60,636 bases of DNA, taken from Chloroflexota bacterium (GTDB taxonomy: Bacteria > Chloroflexota > Anaerolineae > Anaerolineales > Villigracilaceae). Below, in pieces: positions 26,664 through 34,270 of the stretch. The stretch's first letter is position 1. Each line of letters starts with the position of its first letter. The DNA lies in the NCBI GenBank assembly GCA_023459215.1, contig JAEWVF010000082.1, forward strand, positions 1-60,636. Direction: 5' to 3'. Below the pieces are notes generated by a model. That model saw only the letters and a program-made list of their open reading frames with translations, did not search any database and was not told where the DNA came from. The translations under genes were made by a program, and so were the position numbers.

Positions 26664-26776
26664 TGTCATTTCGAAGGAGCCGCGTAGCGGCGACTGAGAA
26701 ATCTTAAGCACGGGCAAAGATTTCTGGCTGGGTCTCGATACGGCTTCGCCAGTCGACCACCACGCTCGAAATGACA
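26664..26776 (+). repeat. TGTCATTTCGA palindromic element, copy 3
   Basis: Starts two bases after the carB stop and ends with TCGAAATGACA. It shares GTCTCGATACGGCTTCGCC and the following AGTCGACCACCACGC with copy 2. Confidence 0.85.
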
Positions 26777-26790
26777 AGCAGACAGAAAAT

Positions 26791-26827
26791 CAAGACGCCA
26801 GGATTTTACTCCTGGCGTCTTGGTTTT
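26791..26827. terminator. Terminator between convergent carB and arcC
   Basis: CAAGACGCCAGGA (26791-26803) pairs perfectly with 26810-26822, followed by GTTTT. The rest of 26828-26925 holds short GCTCCACTCAGG/CGCTCCGCTCAGG repeats and no gene. Confidence 0.75.
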
Positions 26828-26925
26828 AAGACTTGGCTACTTGGCGTTTTCGCCCTTCGACTGCGCTGGAGAACGCTCCACTCAGGGCCTGTTCTCGATT
26901 ACACGGCAAAACGCTCCGCTCAGGA

Positions 26926-27888
26926 CTAATCCTGCACAATCCAGGTGCCGGTTTCGCCCTTCAGGGCGCGGCCCAGGTTTTCGGGGTTGGTGATGAGCGC
27001 CTGCGCTTTGGGCATTGATTCAAGGAACCAGATCACAGCCTGGATTTTGGGGGCCATGCTGCCCTTGGCAAAATGAGTGTCCTCGGCCAGGTATTTTTTC
27101 GCTTCAGATAGGGTGATTTTGTCGAGCCATTTCTGCTCGGGCTTGCCGAAGTTGATGGCAACCTTTTCGACCGCGGTCGAGATGACGAACAGGTCAGCCT
27201 TGATTTCGCGCGCCAATAGGGACGAGGCAAAATCCTTGTCGATGACAGCGGCGATACCTTCGTAGTTGCCGTCGCCAGGGTCGATGACCGGGATGCCGCC
27301 GCCGCCAACCGTCACGGTGACAATGCCCACATCCAGCAAGGTTTGGACCGTTTCGAGTTCGACAATTTCCTTGGGCTGCGGCGAAGCAACCACGCGCCGC
27401 CAGCCGCGCCCGGCATCCTCGACCACCGTCCAGCCTTGCTCGGTCTGGCGGCGCTTGGCTTCAGCCTCATCCATGAAACTGCCAATCGGTTTGGTTGGAT
27501 TTTTGAAGGCCAGGTCATCTTTATCGACCAGGGTCTGGGTGATGACCGTCACAACTTTCTTCTTAATCCCGCGCTGGTAGAGGATGTTCTGCAAATTTTG
27601 TTGCAGGGCATACCCAATCGCGCCCTGGCTGTCGGCGCCGCACACGTCCAGCGGGACTTCATGCATCCCGGCCGTCTTGGCGGCGATTTCAGAGCGGCGC
27701 AGGATATAACCGACCTGCGGGCCGTTGCCGTGACCGATGGCAACTTCCCAGCCCTGTTCGATCATATCGGCGATATGCTCACAGGTCTCTTTGGCAGCCT
27801 GGTACTGGCTCTCCACGGTGACATTCTTGTCATCTTTAATGAGTGAATTGCCACCAATGGCGATTACGGCGAGTTTTTTCTGGGTCAT
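26926..27888 (-). CDS. arcC: Carbamate kinase
   Basis: A 320-residue amino-acid-kinase-family protein with AIGGNSLIKD at residues 11-20, GHGNGPQVGYIL, TVGGGGIPVID and DKDFASSLLAREIKADLFVISTAVEKVAINFG. It interconverts carbamoyl phosphate and ATP with carbamate and ammonia, usually in fermentation of arginine or agmatine. An AGGAG site precedes the ATG on the minus strand. It faces carB, the maker of carbamoyl phosphate. No arginine deiminase or catabolic carbamoyltransferase is in the window. Confidence 0.94.
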   Translation of the reverse strand: MTQKKLAVIAIGGNSLIKDDKNVTVESQYQAAKETCEHIADMIEQGWEVAIGHGNGPQVGYILRRSEIAAKTAGMHEVPLDVCGADSQGAIGYALQQNLQNILYQRGIKKKVVTVITQTLVDKDDLAFKNPTKPIGSFMDEAEAKRRQTEQGWTVVEDAGRGWRRVVASPQPKEIVELETVQTLLDVGIVTVTVGGGGIPVIDPGDGNYEGIAAVIDKDFASSLLAREIKADLFVISTAVEKVAINFGKPEQKWLDKITLSEAKKYLAEDTHFAKGSMAPKIQAVIWFLESMPKAQALITNPENLGRALKGETGTWIVQD

Positions 27889-27979
27889 GGGTTCTCCTGG
27901 GGAATTTGGGAAAATATGTCAGACAAATTTTAATCGAAATGGGGTTACAAGTAAATGAGTCTGGCGTGATAAGATTAAT

Positions 27980-28000
27980 CTCCAAAGTGAGGAAACTTTA
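27980..28000 (+). repeat. Decayed copy of the CTCCAAAGT hairpin
   Basis: CTCCAAAGTGAGGAAACTTTA resembles the perfect palindrome at 19784-19807. It sits directly before the ATG of the CAP lipoprotein, and its AGTGAGGAAAC also acts as the ribosome site. Confidence 0.4.
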
Positions 28001-29016
28001 TGCGTACCCGGCTTCAACTCTGGATTCTCCTGCTGGCCGCGGGCCTTTCAGCCTGCAGTCCGTCGACTGCGCTGAACACAACGACCCCAACCATTTTGCC
28101 GCCAACAGCAGCAGCCACAGCAACCGCAACGTCCCAGCCGACTTCCACCCCCAGTCCCACCCCGGCAGCCAGCCCAACAGCGCAAGCCAACTGCACAGAA
28201 AGCGCCCTGTTCCTGGCGGATGTCACCATTCAGGATGGGGAAAATATGCCCGCCGGGCAGCCTTTCACCAAAACCTGGCGACTGCGCAACAATGGAACCT
28301 GCACCTGGAACAACGGCTACAGGCTGGTATTTATCTCCGGGGAAGAACTAAATGGGCCGGATTCGATCCCGCTCCGTGAGACGTTACCGGGAAAAGAGTT
28401 GGAGCTTTCCATCGAACTGTCGGCGCCGTCCACCGACGGCAACTTCGCCGCTTTTTACGAAATCCGCAACCCGGCGGGAAAAACCGTCCCGGTTGGGTTG
28501 CTGACGAATATCTGGGTCAAGATCAGGGTCGGAACGTCCGCCAGCGCCCCACCAGCCGCCGCTACGCCCCCGGTCAACCCGGCAGCAACAGCCCAGCCCA
28601 CCTCCGCTTTCTGCAATCCGGGCGCGGATGGCGCTGCCGCCGCCCAGATCGTTTCTCTGATCAACACCGCCCGTGCAGAAAACGGACTGCCCGCCCTGAG
28701 CCAGAATGACAAGCTGGACAGCGCCGCCCGCCGTCACAGCACCGATATGGCCTGCAACAACCTGCGCGGACACACCGGCTCGGACGGATCCAGCGTCGGC
28801 CAGCGAGTAGCCGAGGCCGGTTATGCCTCTTCCGGTTCGGAGGAAATCATCTATGTGGGCGGCGGAGCCGAAGCCGCGCTAAGTTGGTGGCTGAACGACC
28901 AGGTGCATCGCGATGCCGTTTTACGTGCTCAGCACAGTCACATCGGCGTTAGTGTAAGCAGCCTGCCCGGCAGCGCCTACGGCACGTACATTTCCGTTGT
29001 CCTGGCTTCGCCATAA
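28000..29016 (+). CDS. Lipoprotein with NBR1-type Ig-like and CAP domains
   Basis: A 338-residue surface protein. A signal peptide ends in a lipobox (LLAAGLSAC, Cys 19), then a Thr/Pro/Ala-rich linker to about residue 65. An Ig-like domain follows with the signature KTWRLRNNGTCTWNNGYRLVF (about 88-108). A second linker leads to a CAP/SCP domain (LINTARAENGLPALSQNDKLDSAARRHSTDMA, GHTGSDG, HRDAVL) of the kind found in secreted CAP-superfamily proteins. Function is unknown, probably at the cell envelope. The Ig-like domain recurs in the lipoprotein at 41183-41905. Confidence 0.85.
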   Translation: MRTRLQLWILLLAAGLSACSPSTALNTTTPTILPPTAAATATATSQPTSTPSPTPAASPTAQANCTESALFLADVTIQDGENMPAGQPFTKTWRLRNNGTCTWNNGYRLVFISGEELNGPDSIPLRETLPGKELELSIELSAPSTDGNFAAFYEIRNPAGKTVPVGLLTNIWVKIRVGTSASAPPAAATPPVNPAATAQPTSAFCNPGADGAAAAQIVSLINTARAENGLPALSQNDKLDSAARRHSTDMACNNLRGHTGSDGSSVGQRVAEAGYASSGSEEIIYVGGGAEAALSWWLNDQVHRDAVLRAQHSHIGVSVSSLPGSAYGTYISVVLASP

Positions 29017-29032
29017 AAACAGGAGTGGAACA

Positions 29033-29401
29033 ATGCAATCCGAATTCGAACAAGCCATCACCTTCCTGCATACCGCCAACCTGGAAGCCTGCGCCCGTTT
29101 TTACGAAGAAACCCTGGGACTGGAGTTGGTTCGAGACCAGGGCGTGTGCCGCATTTACCGCATCAGCGCAAACGGGTTGATCGGTTTTTGTCAGCACCTC
29201 GAAGCGCCCAAGGCGCAAGGTATCATCCTGACCCTGGTCTGCCAGGATGTCGACGGCTGGTACGAAAAATTACGCGCAAAAGGTGTAGAATTTAGTCAGG
29301 CTCCCGCTCACAACCCAAAATTCGGCATTTATCATTGTTTCTTCAGAGACCCCAACGGTTACCTGCTCGAAATCCAACGCTTCGACCAGCCCCTCGAATG
29401 A
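29033..29401 (+). CDS. VOC-family (glyoxalase-like) protein
   Basis: A 122-residue protein with two beta-alpha-beta-beta-beta units of the vicinal oxygen chelate fold: AITFLHTANLEACARFYEETLGLELV at the start, then CQDVDGWYEKLRAKGVEFSQAP, and the typical ending FRDPNGYLLEIQRF with a metal-ligand Glu. Substrate cannot be assigned; members include glyoxalases, dioxygenases and resistance proteins. CAGGAG lies about 9 bases before the ATG. The next gene starts one base after its stop. Confidence 0.85.
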   Translation: MQSEFEQAITFLHTANLEACARFYEETLGLELVRDQGVCRIYRISANGLIGFCQHLEAPKAQGIILTLVCQDVDGWYEKLRAKGVEFSQAPAHNPKFGIYHCFFRDPNGYLLEIQRFDQPLE

Positions 29402-29402
29402 A

Positions 29403-30656
29403 ATGAGCGCCTCCATGAACGAAGAACTCCTGCGCAAGATTCCCTTCTTCAGCGACCTGCCCGAGGCCGAAATCGCCAGCCTGGCCCGCAGTATGAGTGT
29501 ACAGGATTTGCACGCCGGAGAGATGCTCTTCCACGAGGGCGATCAGGGCGATGCGCTTTTCCTGGTTATCGAAGGAGAATTACAGGTGTTGCTTGGCGCG
29601 GGAACACCCGACGAGAAAGTGATGGCTCAACGTAAGCCCGGCGAATATGTCGGCGAGATGAGCCTGGTGCTTCCCGGCGGCAAGCGTACAGCCAGCGTCC
29701 GCGCCGCCGCGGAATGCAAGCTGTGGGTGCTGACCCGCGCCGATTTCGACGCGCTCCTGCGCCGCCAGCCGGGGCAAATCTACAACCTGGCGCGCATCCT
29801 GAGTGAGCGCCTGGATGCATCCAACACAGCCACCTTTCACGAAATTGTGACCAAGAACCGCGAATTGCAACAGGCCTACGATGAATTGAAAGCCGCCCAG
29901 GAACAAATCATCGCCAAGGAAAAGCTGGAAAAAGAACTGCAACTGGCCGCCGAAATCCAGATGTCGATTCTGCCCAAGCAAATGCCCGACCTGCCCGGCT
30001 TCGATTTTGGCGCGCACATGGACCCGGCCCGCGCGGTCGGCGGCGATTTTTACGATATGTTCCTGATCGATACCCAGCGGGTCGGCATCCTGATTGGCGA
30101 TGTCGCCGACAAGGGCATCCCCTCGGCGCTGTTTATGGCCCGCGTGCATGCCTTGATCAGCGCCGAGGCTCTGCATTGTGAGCATCCAGGAGATGTCCTC
30201 AGGCGCGTTAACCGTTATCTCTTCTCCCGCGACGAAATCGACCTGTTCGTTACCGTAATCTATGGCATTCTCGAGCGGGGCAGCGGCATTTTTAAATATG
30301 CCCGCGCCGGACATGAAATCCCGATCCTGCTGCGCGCCGGAGAAACATCCACGCCCATCCCCGGCGGACGCGGCCAGCCGCTCGGCATCCTGGACCCAAT
30401 CGCGCTCGATGAGCAAGCCATCACCATCCCGCCCGGAGGCACCCTGCTGATGTTCTCCGACGGCTTGACCGATTGCCGCAACCCGCAAGGCGACCCATTC
30501 AGCCACGAACGCCTGCTGACCGCCCTCGACCGATCCGCGGCCCCCGCCGCCCAACAAACCTGCGACGCCATTGCCAGTACCCTGCTCGATTTCCGCGAGA
30601 ATGCCGCCCAGGATGACGATGTCACCCTGGTAACAATTTTCAGGAACCCTGTTTGA
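29403..30656 (+). CDS. Cyclic-nucleotide-binding domain plus SpoIIE-type PP2C phosphatase
   Basis: A 417-residue two-domain regulator. Residues about 10-130 form a cNMP-binding beta-roll (FFSDLPEAEIASLARSM, GEMLFHEGDQGDALFLVIEGELQV, GEYVGEMSLVLPGGKRTASV). A coiled-coil linker (about 150-190) leads to a PP2C/RsbU-like domain with GGDFYD, GDVADKGIPSALFMA, FSDGLTDCRN and DDVTLV, which carry the metal-binding aspartates. It probably dephosphorylates an anti-sigma-factor antagonist or similar protein in response to a ligand. No partner is adjacent. Confidence 0.9.
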   Translation: MSASMNEELLRKIPFFSDLPEAEIASLARSMSVQDLHAGEMLFHEGDQGDALFLVIEGELQVLLGAGTPDEKVMAQRKPGEYVGEMSLVLPGGKRTASVRAAAECKLWVLTRADFDALLRRQPGQIYNLARILSERLDASNTATFHEIVTKNRELQQAYDELKAAQEQIIAKEKLEKELQLAAEIQMSILPKQMPDLPGFDFGAHMDPARAVGGDFYDMFLIDTQRVGILIGDVADKGIPSALFMARVHALISAEALHCEHPGDVLRRVNRYLFSRDEIDLFVTVIYGILERGSGIFKYARAGHEIPILLRAGETSTPIPGGRGQPLGILDPIALDEQAITIPPGGTLLMFSDGLTDCRNPQGDPFSHERLLTALDRSAAPAAQQTCDAIASTLLDFRENAAQDDDVTLVTIFRNPV

Positions 30657-30681
30657 TTGCAAATCGCATCAGGAGGTGCAT

Positions 30682-31047
30682 ATGTCCGCTACTTCAAGTT
30701 GGGGCTATCCCCAAACAGCGCGCTCGCTCTTTCTCCTGGCCGGGATTTTTTCAATTGTGGCCTCTGTCGCTTTCTACCTGCGCCCCTCCGCACTGGAAAA
30801 CATCATCAAGCTGGTGATGACCATCCTGCTGCTGGGAAACGCCTTCATTATGATTGGCTTCGGCTGGATGCTCGGCAAAAATCCGCCCAGGCTGATCCTG
30901 CCGGCGCTGGCATTCCTGGCATTAAGCATGTTCCTTTTTGTTTTTGACGATTTCGGTGCAGCAGACATGCTTGTCCTGATGTATTACGTTGCCATGTTTG
31001 CTGTTTGCGCCAAATTATTCCTGCTCAGCCGAAGGAAATTAACATGA
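30682..31047 (+). CDS. Small four-helix membrane protein, unknown
   Basis: A 121-residue hydrophobic protein with four predicted helices (about 12-32, 40-62, 70-88, 95-114) and a basic C-terminal end. A strong AGGAGG site sits 5 bases before the ATG at 30682. Its stop overlaps the start of the desulfhydrase gene (ATGA), so the two are coupled. I do not recognise the family. Confidence 0.7.
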   Translation: MSATSSWGYPQTARSLFLLAGIFSIVASVAFYLRPSALENIIKLVMTILLLGNAFIMIGFGWMLGKNPPRLILPALAFLALSMFLFVFDDFGAADMLVLMYYVAMFAVCAKLFLLSRRKLT

Positions 31048-32015
31048 ACCAAATCCCGCGCCTGAAATTTGCCCACCTGCCCACTCCCATCGAAGCCCTG
31101 CCGCGCCTGTCGGCCCATCTGGGCGGCCCGCGCCTGTTCATCAAACGCGACGATATGACCGGCCTGGCCCTGGGCGGCAACAAAACCCGCAAACTGGAGT
31201 TCCTTGTCGCCGAGGCCCAGGCCAACGGCGCAAAAACGCTGATCACCGCCGGGGCGCTGCAATCCAATCACTGTCGCCAGACCGCGGCCGCTGCCGCCCG
31301 CTACGGGTTCGAATGCATCCTGGTGCTAAGCGGACAAAAACCAGACGCGCCGACCGGCAACTACCTGCTAGATACGCTTTTCGGGGCCAAAGCGGTTCTT
31401 GTTGCTGACCGTTCTGACCGCGACCGGGTTCTGAAAGAAACCTTTGAACAGGCCTGGGCGGATGGCAAACGCCCGCACCTGGTCCCATATGGCGGCTCGA
31501 ACCCGACCGGGGCCTTGGGATATGCTTTCGCGGTGCAGGAGTTCCTCGGCCAGGGCCTGGAGGCCGATTGGATGGTGTTCGGCACATCCAGCGGCGGGAC
31601 GCATGCCGGGCTGGTGCTTGGTCAGCGCGCCTTCGGCTTTCGCGGAAAAGTGCTTGGGATCAGCATCGACGAAACCGAATCCTGGCTCAAGGCGCATGTT
31701 TCGGCCCTGGCAACGGAAGCCAGCGACCGGCTTGGAACGCACTTCGAATTCCATCCGGAAGATGTGCTGGCCACCGATGCCTACTGCCAGGCCGGATACG
31801 GCGTCCTGACCGACCGTGAACGCGAGGCGGTGCAATTATTTGCCAAATACGAAGGCATCCTGCTCGACCCGGTCTACACGGGCCGCGCCGCCGCGGGAAT
31901 GATTGGCTTGATTCGCCAGGGGTACTTCAAGCCCGGAGAAACAGTTCTCTTCTGGAATACCGGCGGCCAACCGGCGCTGTTTGCCGAGATGTATCAGACC
32001 GATTTGCTGTCCTGA
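31044..32015 (+). CDS. dcyD: D-cysteine desulfhydrase / ACC deaminase-family PLP enzyme
   Basis: A 323-residue fold-type II PLP enzyme. LFIKRDDMTGLALGGNKTRKLEFLVAEA holds the Schiff-base lysine (GGNKTRK), followed by TAGALQSNHCRQTAAAAA and the phosphate-binding GTSSGGTHAGL. The D-cysteine desulfhydrase branch converts D-cysteine to pyruvate, sulfide and ammonia. The related ACC deaminases have a different active site, so the exact substrate is not certain. The upstream membrane-protein gene overlaps its start. Confidence 0.85.
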   Translation: MNQIPRLKFAHLPTPIEALPRLSAHLGGPRLFIKRDDMTGLALGGNKTRKLEFLVAEAQANGAKTLITAGALQSNHCRQTAAAAARYGFECILVLSGQKPDAPTGNYLLDTLFGAKAVLVADRSDRDRVLKETFEQAWADGKRPHLVPYGGSNPTGALGYAFAVQEFLGQGLEADWMVFGTSSGGTHAGLVLGQRAFGFRGKVLGISIDETESWLKAHVSALATEASDRLGTHFEFHPEDVLATDAYCQAGYGVLTDREREAVQLFAKYEGILLDPVYTGRAAAGMIGLIRQGYFKPGETVLFWNTGGQPALFAEMYQTDLLS

Positions 32016-32131
32016 GAGAATCATTCCGAAAACGACAAAAAGACAGCAAAATAGTAACAAAAACAGGGTTTTGGTCTCAAAATCGGACGTCCTGCCCCAA
32101 AAACCTGACGAAAATTCATGCCTCGCAAAGA

Positions 32132-32159
32132 TTGACGCCAGGGCACGCTCGGATAAAAT
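32132..32159 (+). promoter_or_regulatory. Promoter of the polyamine operon
   Basis: TTGACG (32132-32137), 16 bases, TAAAAT (32154-32159), about 38 bases before the speD start. The rest of 32016-32197 shows no gene. Confidence 0.6.
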
Positions 32160-32197
32160 CCGTGCCCATTCAATACTATAAAATTGCGGAGGCATGA

Positions 32198-32596
32198 GTG
32201 AACACTACCCTGCGACTCGGGGAACATTACATCTGCGACCTTTCCGGTTGCTCCAATGAGATTTTGCTCGACAGCGAGCGCTCTTACACACTTTTTTCGC
32301 GCGCCGTTCGTGAAAGCGGTCTGACCGTCGTTGACGAAGGTTTCTATAAATTCAGCCCGCACGGTTTTACCTGCTTCCTGCTGCTGGCCGAATCACATGC
32401 CAGCTTGCACGCCTGGCCCGAATACGGTTACTGCGCGATTGACCTGTTTACCTGCAACCTGGGCATGGATATGCGCCCGGTGCTGGATACCATCAAAACC
32501 GCGTTCGAAGCCCAGTCCTATACCGTGCGCCGCATCGACCGCGACGCCGCCCTGCACAGCGCCATCAAACCGGTTGTCCACGAGTTTGCGATATGA
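32198..32596 (+). CDS. speD: S-adenosylmethionine decarboxylase proenzyme
   Basis: A 132-residue prokaryotic-type AdoMet decarboxylase. The self-cleavage site is E65-S66 in AESHASLHAWPEYGYCAIDLFTC, where Ser 66 becomes the pyruvoyl cofactor; H67 and C86 fit the processing and catalytic residues. It makes decarboxylated AdoMet, the aminopropyl donor for spermidine. Start is GTG at 32198 with GGAGG just upstream; an ATG four bases before is out of frame. It overlaps speE by four bases. Confidence 0.92.
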   Translation: MNTTLRLGEHYICDLSGCSNEILLDSERSYTLFSRAVRESGLTVVDEGFYKFSPHGFTCFLLLAESHASLHAWPEYGYCAIDLFTCNLGMDMRPVLDTIKTAFEAQSYTVRRIDRDAALHSAIKPVVHEFAI

Positions 32597-33423
32597 ACAA
32601 CATCTGGCTGACCGAAGAATTGCATTCCTACTATCGTAAAGCGCTGCATGTCAAGCGCGTGCTGGTTGAAGAACAAACCGATTACCAGTATCTGCAAGTG
32701 GTCGAGACCGAGTTTTTTGGCAACGCCCTGATTTTGGATGGCATCATCCAACTGACCGAGCAGGACAACATGGGCTATCACGAGATGATTACCCATGTCC
32801 CGGCCCTGGCGGTCGAAAATCCCAAACGCGCCCTGGTGGTCGGCGGCGGCGACGGCGGTTCGTTGCAACAGCTTTTGCGCTACCCATCGATGGATGAAGT
32901 GGTCGTTTGCGAGTTGGACCGCAAGGTGGTCGAGTATTCCCGCCAGTATTTCCCGGCCTTTGGCGACCCGTGGAGCCACCCCAAAGCCAAACTGGTCGTG
33001 CAGGACGCCTTTGAGTTTCTCAAAATTCCCGGTAACACCTTCGATGTGATTGTCTCAGACACCACCGACCCGATTGGCATGGCCGAGCGCCTGTTCAGCG
33101 ACGAGTTCATGCAGTTGATGTGGGGCGCGCTCAACCCCGGCGGCGCGATTGCCACCCAGTGCGAACAGCCGTTTTTTGACACCGCGCTGATTAAAGACAT
33201 CTACGGCTTCGCCAAAAACCTGTCGAAAAACCCGGATTACTACTACGCCCAGATTCCAACCTACCCCGGCGGCGGAATCGGCTTCATGTACGTTTCCAAC
33301 ACCCCCTGGCAAAACGGACTCGCCCGCGCCTACCCGCCCGGACAAATGAACTATCTCAACCCGGATGTTCATCGTGCGGCCTTTGCCCTGCCTGAATTCT
33401 TCAGGAGGGAACTGCATGGATAG
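32593..33423 (+). CDS. speE: Spermidine synthase
   Basis: A 276-residue aminopropyltransferase with a Rossmann-type methyltransferase fold. An N-terminal beta-sheet domain (QYLQVVETEFFGNALILDG) is followed by the cofactor loop VVGGGDGGSLQQLLRYP, the acidic CELDRKVVEYSRQYF and the catalytic SDTTDPIG. It transfers the aminopropyl group from decarboxylated AdoMet to putrescine or a similar amine. It overlaps both speD and the speD-like gene, giving a tight three-gene operon. Confidence 0.95.
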   Translation: MNNIWLTEELHSYYRKALHVKRVLVEEQTDYQYLQVVETEFFGNALILDGIIQLTEQDNMGYHEMITHVPALAVENPKRALVVGGGDGGSLQQLLRYPSMDEVVVCELDRKVVEYSRQYFPAFGDPWSHPKAKLVVQDAFEFLKIPGNTFDVIVSDTTDPIGMAERLFSDEFMQLMWGALNPGGAIATQCEQPFFDTALIKDIYGFAKNLSKNPDYYYAQIPTYPGGGIGFMYVSNTPWQNGLARAYPPGQMNYLNPDVHRAAFALPEFFRRELHG

Positions 33424-33817
33424 CAGCCCCATCCAGGCTCCGGCCTTGAACGAAACCGAAGCTCCCGCCTGCTGGGGAGTCTCCACGAGCATCGACCTGT
33501 ACAACTGCGATCTGGCCCTGATGCAGGATGCCGAGGCAATCCGCGAGTTTGTGCGCATCCTGTGCGACCGGATTAAAATGCGCCGCTATGGCGAGACCCA
33601 GGTAGTTTTCTTCGGCGATGATCCGCGCGTCCAGGGTTACAGCATGACCCAACTGATCGAGACATCCCTCATTTCGGCCCACTTCGCCGATGCCAGCAAA
33701 GCGATTTACCTGGACGTTTTTAGCTGTGCGCCCTACGATTCAGAAGACGCCGCCCGTTTTACCCAGGAATTTTTCAAGGCAGAAAGCTACATCCTCCACG
33801 TTACCGAACGGCGCTAG
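33416..33817 (+). CDS. Divergent SpeD-like pyruvoyl-type protein
   Basis: A 133-residue protein with the AdoMet-decarboxylase fold pattern: an N-terminal IDLYNCD strand, and QLIETSLISAHF (80-90) aligned with the self-cleavage region of SpeD, then YLDVFSC (Cys 104). The serine (S84) and a histidine (H89) are kept, but the residue after the serine is Leu, not the usual His, and the W-P-E motif is lost. It overlaps speE and has its own AGGAGG site. Paralogues of SpeD are known that act as pyruvoyl-dependent ornithine or arginine decarboxylases, so it may supply putrescine or agmatine. That is an inference. Confidence 0.75.
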   Translation: MDSSPIQAPALNETEAPACWGVSTSIDLYNCDLALMQDAEAIREFVRILCDRIKMRRYGETQVVFFGDDPRVQGYSMTQLIETSLISAHFADASKAIYLDVFSCAPYDSEDAARFTQEFFKAESYILHVTERR

Positions 33818-33828
33818 ACAAACAACAT

Positions 33829-33866
33829 AAAAAATCCCTGCAAAATAAAGGTTGCAGGGATTTTTT
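33829..33866 (+). terminator. Terminator of the polyamine operon
   Basis: A 15-bp perfect stem (33829-33843 with 33852-33866) whose right arm ends in six Ts. Confidence 0.88.
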
Positions 33867-33894
33867 ATCAGCCTGAAAGCCGTTTCACACGCTG

Positions 33895-33923
33895 TTGACG
33901 ATTTGCCGAAACCCCAATATAAT
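33895..33923 (+). promoter_or_regulatory. secG promoter
   Basis: TTGACG (33895-33900), 17 bases, consensus TATAAT (33918-33923). AGGAGG follows at 33942-33947 before the ATG at 33959. Confidence 0.8.
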
Positions 33924-33958
33924 GACGCAGTTAATTTAGCAGGAGGCTAATCACAAAA

Positions 33959-34183
33959 ATGGCAACTTTCATTGATATCGGGTTAATCATCACTTCCATC
34001 GCGTTGATTGCGAGCGTGATTTTGCAGAGCAAGGGCGCGGGCCTGGGTGGGCTGACCGGCGCTGACACCGGCTCTGTTTTCACTGCCCGTCGCGGCATTG
34101 AACGTGTATTGTTTCGCGTCACCATTGCGTTAAGCATCTTGTTCTTTGTTCTTGCGATTGCAGCCATCTTCCTCGGTCGCTAA
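33959..34183 (+). CDS. secG: Preprotein translocase subunit SecG
   Basis: A 74-residue protein with two hydrophobic helices (about 5-23 and 50-72) flanking a glycine-rich loop with QSKGAGLGGLTGADTGSVFTARRG, the hallmark of SecG. It supports SecYE-dependent export across the inner membrane. It is monocistronic by appearance, with a strong promoter upstream and a hairpin downstream. Confidence 0.93.
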   Translation: MATFIDIGLIITSIALIASVILQSKGAGLGGLTGADTGSVFTARRGIERVLFRVTIALSILFFVLAIAAIFLGR

Positions 34184-34205
34184 GATTACACGCAAACAGG
34201 ATTAA

Positions 34206-34266
34206 GAAAGGCCGCGCATCCGGGTTTTGGCCGCAAGGCCTGGCTTGGGGCAGGGGCCTTTCTTTT
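34206..34266 (+). terminator. Branched hairpin after secG, likely terminator
   Basis: The outer stem GAAAGGCC/GGCCTTTC (34206-34213 with 34255-34262) encloses an inner GGCC-GCAA-GGCC hairpin (34229-34240); TTTT follows. Confidence 0.5.
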
Positions 34267-34270
34267 GCTT

